Positions 21,700 through 31,235 of a stretch of 64,000 nt of DNA are shown here, piece after piece. Location of the stretch: assembly GCA_020466095.1 (NCBI GenBank), contig CM035808.1, positions 70,266,829 through 70,330,828 of the forward strand, written 5' to 3'. How positions within the stretch are numbered: position 1 is the stretch's first letter; each line of letters begins with the position of its first letter. The translations under genes were made by a program, and so were the position numbers. The DNA is from Chlorops oryzae (Eukaryota > Arthropoda > Insecta > Diptera > Chloropidae). The notes under the pieces are model-generated. The model searched no databases. It was given only the letters and a program-made list of their open reading frames with translations, and was not told the origin of the DNA.

Positions 21700-22905
21700 T
21701 ATAAAGGAACTAGCTGGCACCAAGGCTCGCTCCGCGAGCCTTCGCGCCAGCTTCGTATGACCCGCGCTCGTTTCCTCTCCCGGTACAGGTTGATATTGGG
21801 CAAAAGTAATAAAAGTGGTAAAGTAGTATGTTTTTAAATACTCTAGGTTTTTATTCATTCTTTGTGTGAAATTTAAACATTATGCTATAAATTTTTACTT
21901 AAACTACTATCGACCAATATTTCCCCCTCGCCCACGGAAACGTGGCATTGTTTTATGTACTTAACTGTGAATATAATACACTTAATATTCACTGAAATGC
22001 GCTTACTCCCGATTTAAATAAAAATAAATTTTTTTTTATGATTTGAAAGTTTGTTACATTAAAATTTTAAATAGCTTGGTGAATTCGTATTTTTTGCTCA
22101 AGCCTACTTTGCTGCTTTTTTATTTAAAATAACCTAGATACCGACTGCAGTGCAATCTCGGTAAAATTATTCCCCCATTTAATTTAGGGAATAGGTTTTA
22201 TCTATCTATCCATCTCTCTATTCATCTATCCATCTATCATCAATCTTTCAACCTATCAATCTGTCAATCAATCAATCTTTCAATACATCTATCCATCAAT
22301 CTATCAATCTGACATTCTATCAATATGTCAATCTATCAATCTTTCAATATATTTATCCATCAATCTATCAATCTGTCATTCTATCAATCTATCAATCTGT
22401 CAATCTGTCAATTTATAAACCTTTCAATCTATCAACCTATCAATATGTCAATCTATCAATCTTTCAATCGATCGATCTATCAATCTATCAATCAGTAAAT
22501 CTATCAATTTCTCAATCTATCAATTTTTCAATATATTTATCCATCAATCTTTCATTCTGTCAATCTGTTTATTTATCAATCTTTTAATCTATCAACCTAT
22601 CAATCTGTCAATCCTTCAATCTATCAATCTGTTAATATATCAATCAATCAATCTATCAATCTGTCAATCAATCAATCTATCAATCTTTCTATCTATCAAT
22701 TCTTACAACTCACAAAAATGCTGATATCTCACGACACACGCACCAATGTCGCACACGCACCAATGTCGCATATAGCTTAAAACATTCAGGCAGACTTCAC
22801 CTTTCAAACAAAAAAAAACTGCATGCAAATCGGTTCAGCCAGTGCCGAGAAAGTTCAACACAAACACATTTCGCAACATTATTTTATATATATAGATATG
22901 TTTTG
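21700..22905 (+). repeat. Retroposon-like dispersed repeat around a tetranucleotide array
   Basis: The left part (about 21706-21800) has a GC-rich self-complementary head (AGGCTCGCTCCGCGAGCCTT). The right part reads GCATGCAAATCGGTTCAGCC and ends in a TATATATAG-type run at 22888-22897. The phrase 'AAATCGGTTCAGCC' is common near the 3' end of insect RTE-like LINEs and their SINEs, so I suspect a 3' fragment of that kind. No ORF is present. Confidence 0.35.
22195..22705. repeat. Degenerate (ATCT/ATCA) tetranucleotide array, about 510 bp
   Basis: Units of the forms TCTATCTA, TCAATCTA and TCAATCTG repeat with point changes over the whole interval. Higher-order patterns such as CAATCTATCAATCTGTCAAT recur, showing duplication of multi-unit blocks. 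No coding role is suggested. Confidence 0.9.
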
Positions 22906-23499
22906 CGGTGATCCATTCGACAGCGGCAGGGCTATATCGTCAAATACCTACCACTTAAATTTATTTTTCTAAAAGAAGAGTTTTTTAGGTAGTCATAAAA
23001 ATCGAACAGCAACCACTTATGTGTTCCATCCTGTAAGAAACTTAAAATATATATAATAGTATACAATTAAATGTAAAAAAGGCCTTGAAAAGAAGTTCAG
23101 AAGATGTAAATAATGTTAAGAAATGTGCCTATCTTTTCTTTGTGTAACTAGCGTCACAAAAAAAGGTTTTTTAAATTTAACGGGTTGTGTTTTTTATAAT
23201 TTTGTTCAACCTAACTAGATTTGTAAACAGTACTAATGGTGAACCTCAAATTAAAAAAAAAAAAATGCATAATTATATAAAAGGTTAAAGGAAAAAATTT
23301 ATTCAAACTGTGTAACGTCCGTCACGGTACAAAAGTACTCTAAAATGAAATAAATTGAATAAAATATTTATGAATGGTTAAAGAGGGTGTGTGAAACGGG
23401 TAGGTGGGGCAAGTGATTGAGAGTGTAAGCCATGCCCCTTTCCACGCTTCCCGTCCTATTCATCAATAAAAAGACAAAGAAAATATTTCTGTAGTATCA
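22906..23499. other. Unassigned sequence with a GTAACGTCCGTCACG motif
   Basis: No gene. The 15-mer GTAACGTCCGTCACG at about 23306 occurs again near 28645, beyond the hairpin and the minisatellite-bearing repeat. Confidence 0.4.
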
Positions 23500-23507
23500 T
23501 AGTACAT

Positions 23508-25349
23508 TAGGGCTGCTCTTAACTCTATGGAGAAATTTTGTAGCGAGTTTCTGATCGGTCTCAGGGTCCAGAAGTGTTCCATTAGACATGGAGGAGAAAC
23601 GTGAGAAATTTGGAGGCAATCGGATAACGGGAACCCGTGGCAGTTTTCAATTGAAGTTTGGGAAATTGGCAAAAATAGAGAGGAAACGGCCCTTAACTCC
23701 CCACAAGGCGCCCCTACGGATATATAACGTATGGCCAACCCCCATTATTTTTTTACTCCGAACATTTTTTCTGAACAAACCTACCCCCTATCTCCCCTCC
23801 TTAGGGGGCTCCCATACAAAAATAACTTTTTAAAAACTTTTCCCCCCATCTTCCTAACTAGCCCCAGAGTGCTCCTAGAGGAGTCAAATGTATGACCGAC
23901 CCCCATTAACTTTGTCCTCCTAACATTTTCTCCGAACATACTTAACCTCAATCTCCCCCCTTAAGGGGGCTCCCATATAAAACTACCTTAATTTGAGAAA
24001 AAATTCATACAAAATGGCCGTCACTACAGTCAAACCCCTCCTAGGGGGCTGATATATATGACCGACCCCCATTATTTTTTTACCCCAAACATTTTCTTCA
24101 AACATACCTACCCTCTATCACCCCTCGTTAGGGGGGTCCCCATACAAAATTAGGCTTAAATTAAAGAAAAATTCCTCACGAACTTCAATCTATAATATAG
24201 ATGCCGTAGGAACAAGAAAGAGCATGTTCAGCATGCATATTCGAAAAATTTACAAAATTACCTTTTAAACCAGCCTAATACGAAGAATATTGGATTCGTT
24301 TTTGGTATGTTATAATAATATGTTATAATTATTACCTTTTTTTAAAACTGAATTTTGGGTTCCATCCCCTAACTGGCCAAATAATGACCCTAGTAGAAAA
24401 AAAATATATTTTCGAGTCAAATGCCGCAAACCTCAATCTATGACGACTTTTTTGAGACTATGACCACTAAAATCGGTTAGTGGTTTCTATTCATAAAATT
24501 AATTCAAAACAAATATTTTTTGAAACGCATTATTCACTGTTTTCACGTTCAGGGGATGGAACCCAAAATTCAGTTTAAAAAAAAAGGTAATAAAATATAT
24601 CATATTATTAAAACACACCAAAAACTAATCCAATATTCTTCATATTAAGCTCATTTAAAAGGAAATTTTGTAAATTTTTCGAATATGCATGCTGAGCATG
24701 CTCTTTCTTGTTCCTACGGCATCTATATTATAGATTGAAGTTCGTGAGGCATTTTTCTTTAATTTAAGCCTAATTTTGTATGGGGACCCCCCTAACGAGG
24801 GGAGATAGAGGGTAGATATGTTTGAAGAAAATGTTTGGGGTAAAAAAATAATGGGGGTCGGTCATATATATCAGCCCCCTAGGAGGGGTTTGACTGCAGT
24901 GACGGCCATTTTGTATGAATTTCTGCTCAAATTAAGGTAGTTTTATATAGGAGCCCCCTTAAGGGGGGGAGATAGAGGTTAAGTATGTTCGGAGAAAATG
25001 TTAGGGAGACAAAGTTAATGGGGGTCGGTCATACATTTGACTCCTCTAGGAGCACTTTGGGGCTAGTTAGGAAGATGGGGGGAAAAGTTTTTAAAAAATT
25101 ATTTTTGTAAAGTAAAAAAATAATGGGGGTTGGCCATACGTTATATATCCGTAGGGGCGCCTTGTGGGGAGTTAAGGGCCGTTTCCTCTCTATTTTTGCC
25201 AATTTTCCCAAACTTCAATTGAAAACTGCCACGGGTTCCCGTTATCCGATTGCTTCCAAATTTCTCACGTTTCTCCTCCATGTCCAATGGAACACTTCTG
25301 GACCCTGAGACCGATTGAAATTCCATTTCGGGAATTAAGAGCAGCCCTA
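23508..25349. mobile_element. 1.84-kb hAT-like hairpin MITE with 8-bp target duplication
   Basis: The terminus TAGGGCTGCTCTTAA at 23508 is matched inversely at 25349. Both ends are flanked by TAGTACAT (23500-23507 and 25350-25357), a perfect 8-bp duplication. The two arms of roughly 0.8 kb (to about 24372, and from about 24538) pair with few mismatches across blocks such as GGGGGTCGGTCATA. The loop is about 165 bp. An 8-bp duplication with a (C/T)AGGG-type terminus is the usual hAT pattern. No transposase. Confidence 0.85.
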
Positions 25350-25465
25350 TAGTACATACAAGTCTTACAATAAACAAGTAAGAAAGCTAAAGTCGGTCAA
25401 GCCCGACTTTGAAATACTCAGCGTCCCGCCATTATGAGCGGACTATATTTTGCTTCTCTATTTAT

Positions 25466-26120
25466 GGGCGTGGCAGTGGGAGGGCAACATAAATTATTTC
25501 CCTACACTTTCATTCGCCTTGGTGAACCTATGTTGCGAATTTGAAGCTTTTACGCCTTTTACTTCGGAAGTTACGAAAAATCTTCATTCGTGGGCGTGGC
25601 AGTGGGCGGGCCATATAAAACTTTTTCCTACACCTTTCAATTGCCTTGGTGAACCTATGTTGCGAATTTGAAGCTTCGACGCCTTTTACTTCGGAAGTTA
25701 CGAAAAATCTTTATTTGTGGGCGTGGCAGTGGGCGGGCAAAAAAAAATTTTTTCCTACACCTTTCAATCACTTTGGTGAACCTATGTTGCGAATTTGAAG
25801 CTTCTACGCCTTTTACTTCGGAAGTTACGAAAAATCTTTATTTGTGGGCGTGGCAGTGGGCGGGCAAAAAAAAAATTTTTCCTACACCTTTTCATTCGCC
25901 TTGGTGAACCTATGTTGCGAATTTGAAGCTTCTACGCCTTTTATTTCGGAAGTTACGAAAAATCTTCATTTGTGGGCTTGGCAGTGCGCGGCCCATAAAA
26001 AATTTTTCCTACACCTTTCATTCGCCTTGGTGAACCTATGTTGCGAATTTGAAGCTTCTACGCCTTTTACTTCACAAGTTACGAGTTACAAGTTATTTGT
26101 GGGCTTATTTGTGGGCGTGG
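25466..26120 (+). repeat. 127-bp tandem minisatellite, five to six units
   Basis: GGGCGTGGCAGTG-type unit starts lie at 25466, 25592, 25719, 25846, 25973 and about 26100, so the spacing is 126-127 bp. Each unit also carries GTGAACCTATGTTGCGAATT and TACGCCTTTTACTTCGGAAG. Translations of the unit in this interval are repeat artefacts. Confidence 0.9.
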
Positions 26121-26374
26121 CTCACGGAGGGCGGCGTCCATTTTTTTCCAGGCTATGTCCCTTTTTGTAGTTTACCAGTACACCAAATATCAATGGAATG
26201 TGTTGAGTAGTTCGCAAGTAACAAGCATTTTACTGAAAACACAATATATTCATTTGTGGGCGTGGCAGTGTGCGGATGTCTCCCAATTTTACTTAGGATC
26301 ATACTCGGATCCCGATATACCTGTGTGCCAAATTTCGACTTGATTGGTCCAGCCGTTTTGGAGGAGATCCGACC

Positions 26375-26412
26375 ACGGACAGACGGACAGACGGACGGAC
26401 GGACGGACAGAC
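26375..26412. repeat. GACG/GACA microsatellite
   Basis: A run of ACGGACAGACGGACAGACGG-type units, part of the dispersed repeat that hosts the mariner. Such runs recur near the end of this repeat class in flies. Confidence 0.8.
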
Positions 26413-26462
26413 GGACATGTCTAAATTGATTCAGTTTTTGATCCTGATCATTTTTATATATA

Positions 26463-27749
26463 TTAGGTGTAGTAAAAAGAAATTATTATTTTTGCATTAA
26501 ATTGAGGGCTTTATTTAAGATAGTTAGAATGACCCGATTTAGGTCAAATATGCGCCGTTTTGTTCGATAACTTGTTTCCATTTTAAAGGTAATTTCATTA
26601 TGCCTCTCTCATAGAAGCCCTCGTTCCTATTAGCAAAAAATTGAGACAGTCGAATTTCAGAAGCCTCTCTTGAAGCGAATGTTTCACCAGCAAAATTGTT
26701 CGCCATGGACAGGAACAGATGGTAATCACTTGGTGCCAGGTCCGGACTATAAGGTGGATGCAGAAGAACCTCCCAACCAAACTCCCGAAGCTTCTGGCGA
26801 GTCACTATCGATGTGTGTGGCCTGGCGTTGTCCTGATGGAACACAATTCCTCTCCTATTGGCCAAAGCTGGCCGCTTATGGGCGATTGCTTCCTTCAGAC
26901 GGTCCAATTGTTGACAGTAGAGTTCCGAGTTAAGAGTTTTGCCGTATGGGAGCAGCTCATAGTAGATAATTCCCTGCCAATCCCACCAAACACACAGCAA
27001 AACCTTCCTGGCCGTCAATCCTGGCTTGGCCACCGTTTCCGCCGGTTCACCGTGTTTCGAACACGACCGTTTTCGCTTGACGTTGTCGTAAGTGACCCAC
27101 TTTTCATCACCAGTCACCAACCGCTTCAGAAATGGGTCGATTTTGTTGCGGTTCAGCAGCGATTCGCAGATGGAAATTCGGTCCATGAGGTTTTTTTGCG
27201 TTAACTCGTGTGGCACCCATACATCGAGCTTCTTTGTGTATCCAGCCTTATTCAAATGGTTCCAAACGGTTTTTTGTGCAATCTTTAGCTCTTTTGCAAT
27301 CGAAACAGTGCTAACATGACGGTCGGACTCGATAATTTCCATGATTTTATCGACATTTTCGACAATTGGCCTTCCAGTGCGTGGTGCATCCTTGACATCG
27401 TAGTTACCGGAACGGAATCGACGAAACCAAAATTGCGCATGATTGGCTGTTACAGTATCAGGTCCATAAACGCTATTCACATTTTCAGCCGCCTGGCTTG
27501 CGTTTTCTCCCTTATCGAAGAAAAACTGTAAAATGTAGCGAATTTTCTCTTTGCTGATGTCCATCTTTGACAAGCTCTCAAACAAAACTGAATCAATCAA
27601 TCAAAAAAGTGTCAAAAAAGCTTTTTTAGTAGGAACTGTCATCTTTCTAATGCCCCCTAGCGGAACACGATCGGACTTATACAACGCGAGATGCAGATAA
27701 ATAACGCCATCTATTGGAAAAATAATGGATTTCTTTTTACTACACCTAA
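26463..27749 (-). mobile_element. mariner element copy 1, apparently full length (1287 bp)
   Basis: Inverted ends TTAGGTGTAGTAAAAAGAAA and its complement, with TA on both sides (26461-26462, 27750-27751). The length fits mariners (about 1.3 kb). It carries one open transposase frame on the minus strand. A second copy, nearly identical, sits at 37568-38852. Protein motifs suggest the mellifera or a neighbouring subfamily, but that is not settled. Confidence 0.93.
26539..27564 (-). CDS. mariner transposase, uninterrupted
   Basis: I start the protein at MDISKEKIRYIL (27564), the first ATG; it is 341 residues, close to the family norm. An N-terminal helix-turn-helix region (NASQAAENVNSVYG) and the second DNA-binding motif (TVSIAKELKIAQKTVWNHLN) are followed by the mariner signature WVPHELT. 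Catalytic residues are in VTGDEKW, HQDNARPH and YSPDLAPSDY. There are 34 residues between the second and third aspartates, giving DD34D. The enzyme excises the element and inserts it at TA. One change relative to copy 2 is KRSCSK for KRSWSK. No stop or frameshift is seen, so activity is possible but unproven. Confidence 0.92.
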   Translation of the reverse strand: MDISKEKIRYILQFFFDKGENASQAAENVNSVYGPDTVTANHAQFWFRRFRSGNYDVKDAPRTGRPIVENVDKIMEIIESDRHVSTVSIAKELKIAQKTVWNHLNKAGYTKKLDVWVPHELTQKNLMDRISICESLLNRNKIDPFLKRLVTGDEKWVTYDNVKRKRSCSKHGEPAETVAKPGLTARKVLLCVWWDWQGIIYYELLPYGKTLNSELYCQQLDRLKEAIAHKRPALANRRGIVFHQDNARPHTSIVTRQKLREFGWEVLLHPPYSPDLAPSDYHLFLSMANNFAGETFASREASEIRLSQFFANRNEGFYERGIMKLPLKWKQVIEQNGAYLT

Positions 27750-27839
27750 TATATGTCTATATCTCCGGAGCTTAGTTCTCCCTGTTACAAGATTCGCACA
27801 AAACTAATATACCCCGCTTACGCTGGGTATAAAAAAATG

Positions 27840-29699
27840 TTTTCTTTAAATACACCCCTTCGTTTGCAGATGAGCATTTTTAAATTGGGCAATTGCCTAA
27901 AATTGTAGTCGGAATATCAAACTACCACAATGAGGTTTAGCTCATTTTAACTATTTACAAGTTACTTTGATTACTTGCGTAGCACGGTTCGGTAATTGCA
28001 CCAAGTCATTCTTTATTGTTAGTGATTAATCTTCTCATGATAAGAAATCTGTTTATTGCTTTATTAAAATAATATTGCAAAAAATTAAAAAAGGTTATTC
28101 TATGGCTGTGGAAGTCAATTTAAAAATAAATATATTCTTAGGAGTTAAAATTCGTTTTTAAATCCCATTTTTTCAATGGTTAAACTGAAAATAAGGTATA
28201 GCATATGTTCTACGGTTTTAAAGGAAATCAACTGCAAATTCGCAAAAACATTAAAAAAGCATGTGCTAATAGGACCTTTTTCATACCAAAATGGCGCGAA
28301 AAATAAAAAATTTGAAGTTTTTTCAGAAGTTTTGAGTTCGACCTTTTATTTTTCCCTCAACGGCTCAAATTTTAACCAGCAATTTAATTTTTTCTAAAAG
28401 CCCATACAATTGGCTTCCAAACCTCATTACAGTTTATTTTATACCATAAGCCGTTATTGTGGTAAAATTTTTTTTCTCAACTTCCTGCTTTAAAACTTTA
28501 ACGCCGTATTACTCCTCAGGGGTGCGTTTGCGGCCCCCGTCCCTTACGATTTTTTGTTCGTCTTGACATCCTCTTTTACCCTGCTCCGGATGTCCTAGCT
28601 CTCGTGAATCACCCTGTATACCTATTAGACAGCAAGAAAAAGGTAACGTCCGTCACGTAACGGGCAACACACAGAAAATTCAAATTTTTAGATAAATCTT
28701 AAAACTTATCATCCTTTTTAAAGCTTTTTTAGTACTCCTGAATATTCCCTCTTCTTTTTCGTTTTGGGAATTTTCATTGTTACTATGCAAAATTTAATTT
28801 AAAAAAATTTAACTTAACGCTGAATAATTCCGTAAAAACAATAAATTTAACCGGGACTGTCTTTGTTTGTTATAAATATATTGTTTTTTGAATCGAAAAA
28901 ATATTTTTTATTGGTCATTAATGAAGAATAATAGTGGGGGAAATTATGTCACGTACGATATGTCACGTAAGATATATGAACTTTGGCCCCATAAAATCAA
29001 CTAAAGATTTTTTTAATTTAAACATAACGAATTTAAAAGGATAAATATTTCACTAAGTGCAAGAAATTTGAAACAAACAAATAAACTCCATTAATTCGCA
29101 GAGTTTTGCACATTTTTACAAGTACCTCAAACGTACTTCCGTTTTGGGTCACGTACGATATAGCCCTATTTCGCTCGATTTTTCCGACTCAAACATTTCA
29201 AATCTACTTAATTTTTTTTTCAAGTGATAAACTCTCTGAGTGGAACATATCGACACGATTTTCTTGGAGTCACTCCAATTTTTGTAAAATCTATTCAACT
29301 CTATTTGCGTACGAATTCCGCGTACGATTACCTGGAAATGCCCATATACAATTACAGTTTTAGATTTCATTTCATATTCATATCAATAATTCAGTTTGTA
29401 TAATACAGTGTTTTTTTTTTATTTCATATCGTTCAAAGTTCGTTTCTTAAATTCAGATTTGATGGCATATTTAATTTCAATAAGAATTACATTTTTATAC
29501 AGTGCAAAAAATTATATATATATAATTCTTTTATTATATAATTCATATTTTGTTTTATAAACCGAATCCAAATTTTTCATTTATTATTTAATCCATTTAT
29601 TAATTTTGTGTTTTTCAAAAAAAAAAGATTTCATATTATTATTTAATTCAAAATTTAAGTTAATATTATTTGATTTTTTTTTTTTCTAAAATTTACGAT
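27840..29699. other. AT-rich unassigned region with GTCACGTACGATAT motifs
   Basis: No gene recognised. Near 28500-28620 a segment reading CTCCTCAGGGGTGCGTTTGC resembles one at 44690 (CTCCTCAGGAGTGCATTTTG), so both are remnants of one repeat. Around 28640-29160 there are GTAACGTCCGTCACG and two copies of GTCACGTACGATAT. Frames here are short and uninformative. Confidence 0.4.
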
Positions 29700-29850
29700 T
29701 AATTTCTTTCCTTCACAGGGCTTGGGTTTTTTATTCCCTGCTCTTCCTCTTCTCCCATGCCGTCTCTTACGTGGGTTGGCGACATTTGGCCTAGGCTGTA
29801 TGTGGGTTGGTGGCGTATGACCGGCACTGTCCGGCGGAGTTAGTTTGCTA

Positions 29851-30387
29851 CTAATTTTTTTTTATGTCCCCGTTTTTGTTGATGGTCACTTGGTATTGCG
29901 GGTAGTTCACCCGTTTTTTAAACCTCAGTGCCGTAAAGGGAAGTCTGGTGTCGAGAATGGCCCGAATGTCCCGACGGAGGACCGTTGGAATGTCGACTCC
30001 CGGATCACTTTCAGGCACATAAAAATCGCGGGTATGTGTGGTTGGTGTGGTATGTTCAGTTGGGGTGGTACGTTCGGTCGGTAATAAACCAAGCTCATCA
30101 GAATCTACCTCATCGTAAATGTCCAGCACGTCATCGAGCTCAAACGACGGCGATGGGCCACGTGCTGGTACTTTCGCTGATCGCGCTGCTGACGGTTCCT
30201 CTCGTGCTCGTGTCGTTGTGCTCAAGGACGTGAGGTCCCATGGCTTTGGTTGTGGCCTTGCTACTACTTGTATCCTCTTTGTCTTCGGGTCCATTACGCC
30301 CTCAAGATTAGCTGGCAGCTCGTTTCGTAGCATCTGTGAATGTAACATTAGTGTGTGTCGTTTTTCGGTGATTTCAGTTTTGGCCAT
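29851..30387 (-). CDS. Hypothetical 178-codon ORF, function unknown
   Basis: Starts MAKTEITEKRHTLMLHSQML at 30387 and ends at KNGDIKKN. The middle is proline-rich and acidic (SPSFELDDVLDIYDEVDSDE), followed by a Thr/Pro run (TPTEHTTPTTHTRD). The C-terminus reads IRAILDTRLPFTALRFKKRV. No domain, signal peptide or membrane segment is recognised. It lies just left of the LINE fragment that hosts the gypsy-type element, and its GC content is higher than that of its surroundings. It may be a fast-evolving host gene or an accessory ORF of a retroelement. A shifted continuation to about 29700 is very basic (PRKRRHGRRGRAG). Confidence 0.4.
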   Translation of the reverse strand: MAKTEITEKRHTLMLHSQMLRNELPANLEGVMDPKTKRIQVVARPQPKPWDLTSLSTTTRAREEPSAARSAKVPARGPSPSFELDDVLDIYDEVDSDELGLLPTERTTPTEHTTPTTHTRDFYVPESDPGVDIPTVLRRDIRAILDTRLPFTALRFKKRVNYPQYQVTINKNGDIKKN

Positions 30388-30574
30388 TGTTTTGTGTATT
30401 GTCTTGCTTTTTGTTTGGCATAAAGAAATTTGGTTTATTTTATAAAAAAAAATTTTATTTCAGCACTTAAACACTTTTTGATAAAATATGTCTAAATACC
30501 CTTTTCTCTCTATTTTCCTTTTTTTCTTTTTCCGTTCCTTTCCTTTCTTTTATTTTCTTAACACCGGTCCGCAC

Positions 30575-30657
30575 GGATCATATCGACCAATAAGCTCTTT
30601 AAAGTTTTTGAAGAATGCCTCTTGGCAAAAATGTGCCACTCTCACAGAGCACAGGAG
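30575..30657 (+). pseudogene. Jockey-type RT fragment, left flank of the gypsy-type insertion
   Basis: Reads FKVFEECLLAKM and continues into the 4-bp duplication GGAG at the LTR edge. It corresponds to the FSKVFEKWLLAKM region of the copy at 12937-13191. Coding resumes at 49233. Confidence 0.65.
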
Positions 30658-31219
30658 TGTTGTGGTTATTAGGGGAGTGTATCTTTTTTATTAATTACTT
30701 ATTATTTCAATTACATTTTTTTTGGATCCTTCTCTATCTCCTATTTACTCGAAGGACTTCCCTACTTCCCTATCTAACAATTAAATCTACGCTCCGCTGT
30801 CGTGGCCCTTGAGTGAGTACGTACACCGGAGTTGAGACTTTGAATACCTAATCAAGAGTCCCCTTGTCGACGTTGATTCTTCCCTTTTATAAGGAGAAAG
30901 TGCTTAGGCTGCACTTTCTCGCCAAATATGGAACACTTCCGCAATGACGAACTGCTGTTGTGGAATCGCCTATTGTCCAATTTCGCTGCTCTTTATGACT
31001 TCGTTTATCAGCTGGTGCTGACGTAGTCGTCGTTCTCATTATCGCAGACCTACTTCTGCGGTCCAGCTCTAATTCTGCTTTGGTGACGATGTTGCGTCAT
31101 CGTCTTCGGTCGTTGCACTTCTCTTGTTCTCTTTTGTCTGTTATTCGTTTTTCTTGCGAAAACGATTGACTCTTTCTGCTGATCAGCACAGTGAGTACTC
31201 GTATGTTGTAACTCACAAC
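30658..31219 (-). repeat. 3' LTR of the gypsy-type element (about 562 bp, internal deletion)
   Basis: Direct repeat of 48595-49232, ending GTTGTAACTCACAACA. The deletion removes the segment between GTGTATCT and TTTTATTAATTACTT. The flank before it ends GGAG, matching the base pairs after 49232. Confidence 0.88.
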
Positions 31220-31235
31220 ATCCCTCCCCCTTTTG
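31220..31235 (-). other. Polypurine tract of the gypsy-type element
   Basis: On the element strand AAAAGGGGGAGGGA abuts the 3' LTR. Polypurine tracts prime plus-strand synthesis. Confidence 0.75.

Larger units (their letters stand above)
25373..27838. mobile_element. Dispersed Helitron/DINE-like repeat with internal minisatellite, split by a mariner
   Basis: Starts about 25373 with AACAAGTAAGAAAGCTAAAG and a short stem (GTCGG...CCGAC), carries a 127-bp minisatellite, a GACG-rich run at 26375-26412, and the stretch ATTTGATTCAGTTTTTGATC-like before the mariner. It resumes at 27752 and ends near 27838 with ACGCTGGGTATAAAA. This layout matches a very common fly repeat class that I associate with non-autonomous Helitron-like (DINE) elements. 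The class label is inferred from memory. Confidence 0.5.

Noticed and set aside
22195..22705. CRISPR-like array
   Set aside because: Regular short units without unique spacers. It is a degenerate tetranucleotide repeat in a eukaryotic genome.
25450..26170. Open frames with repeated NLCCEFEASTPFTSEV
   Set aside because: Translation of the 127-bp minisatellite. The unit length is not a multiple of three, so frames shift between units.
26670..27319. Plus-strand frames opposite the mariner transposase
   Set aside because: Antisense shadows of a clearly coding minus-strand gene; the same applies at 37776-38421.
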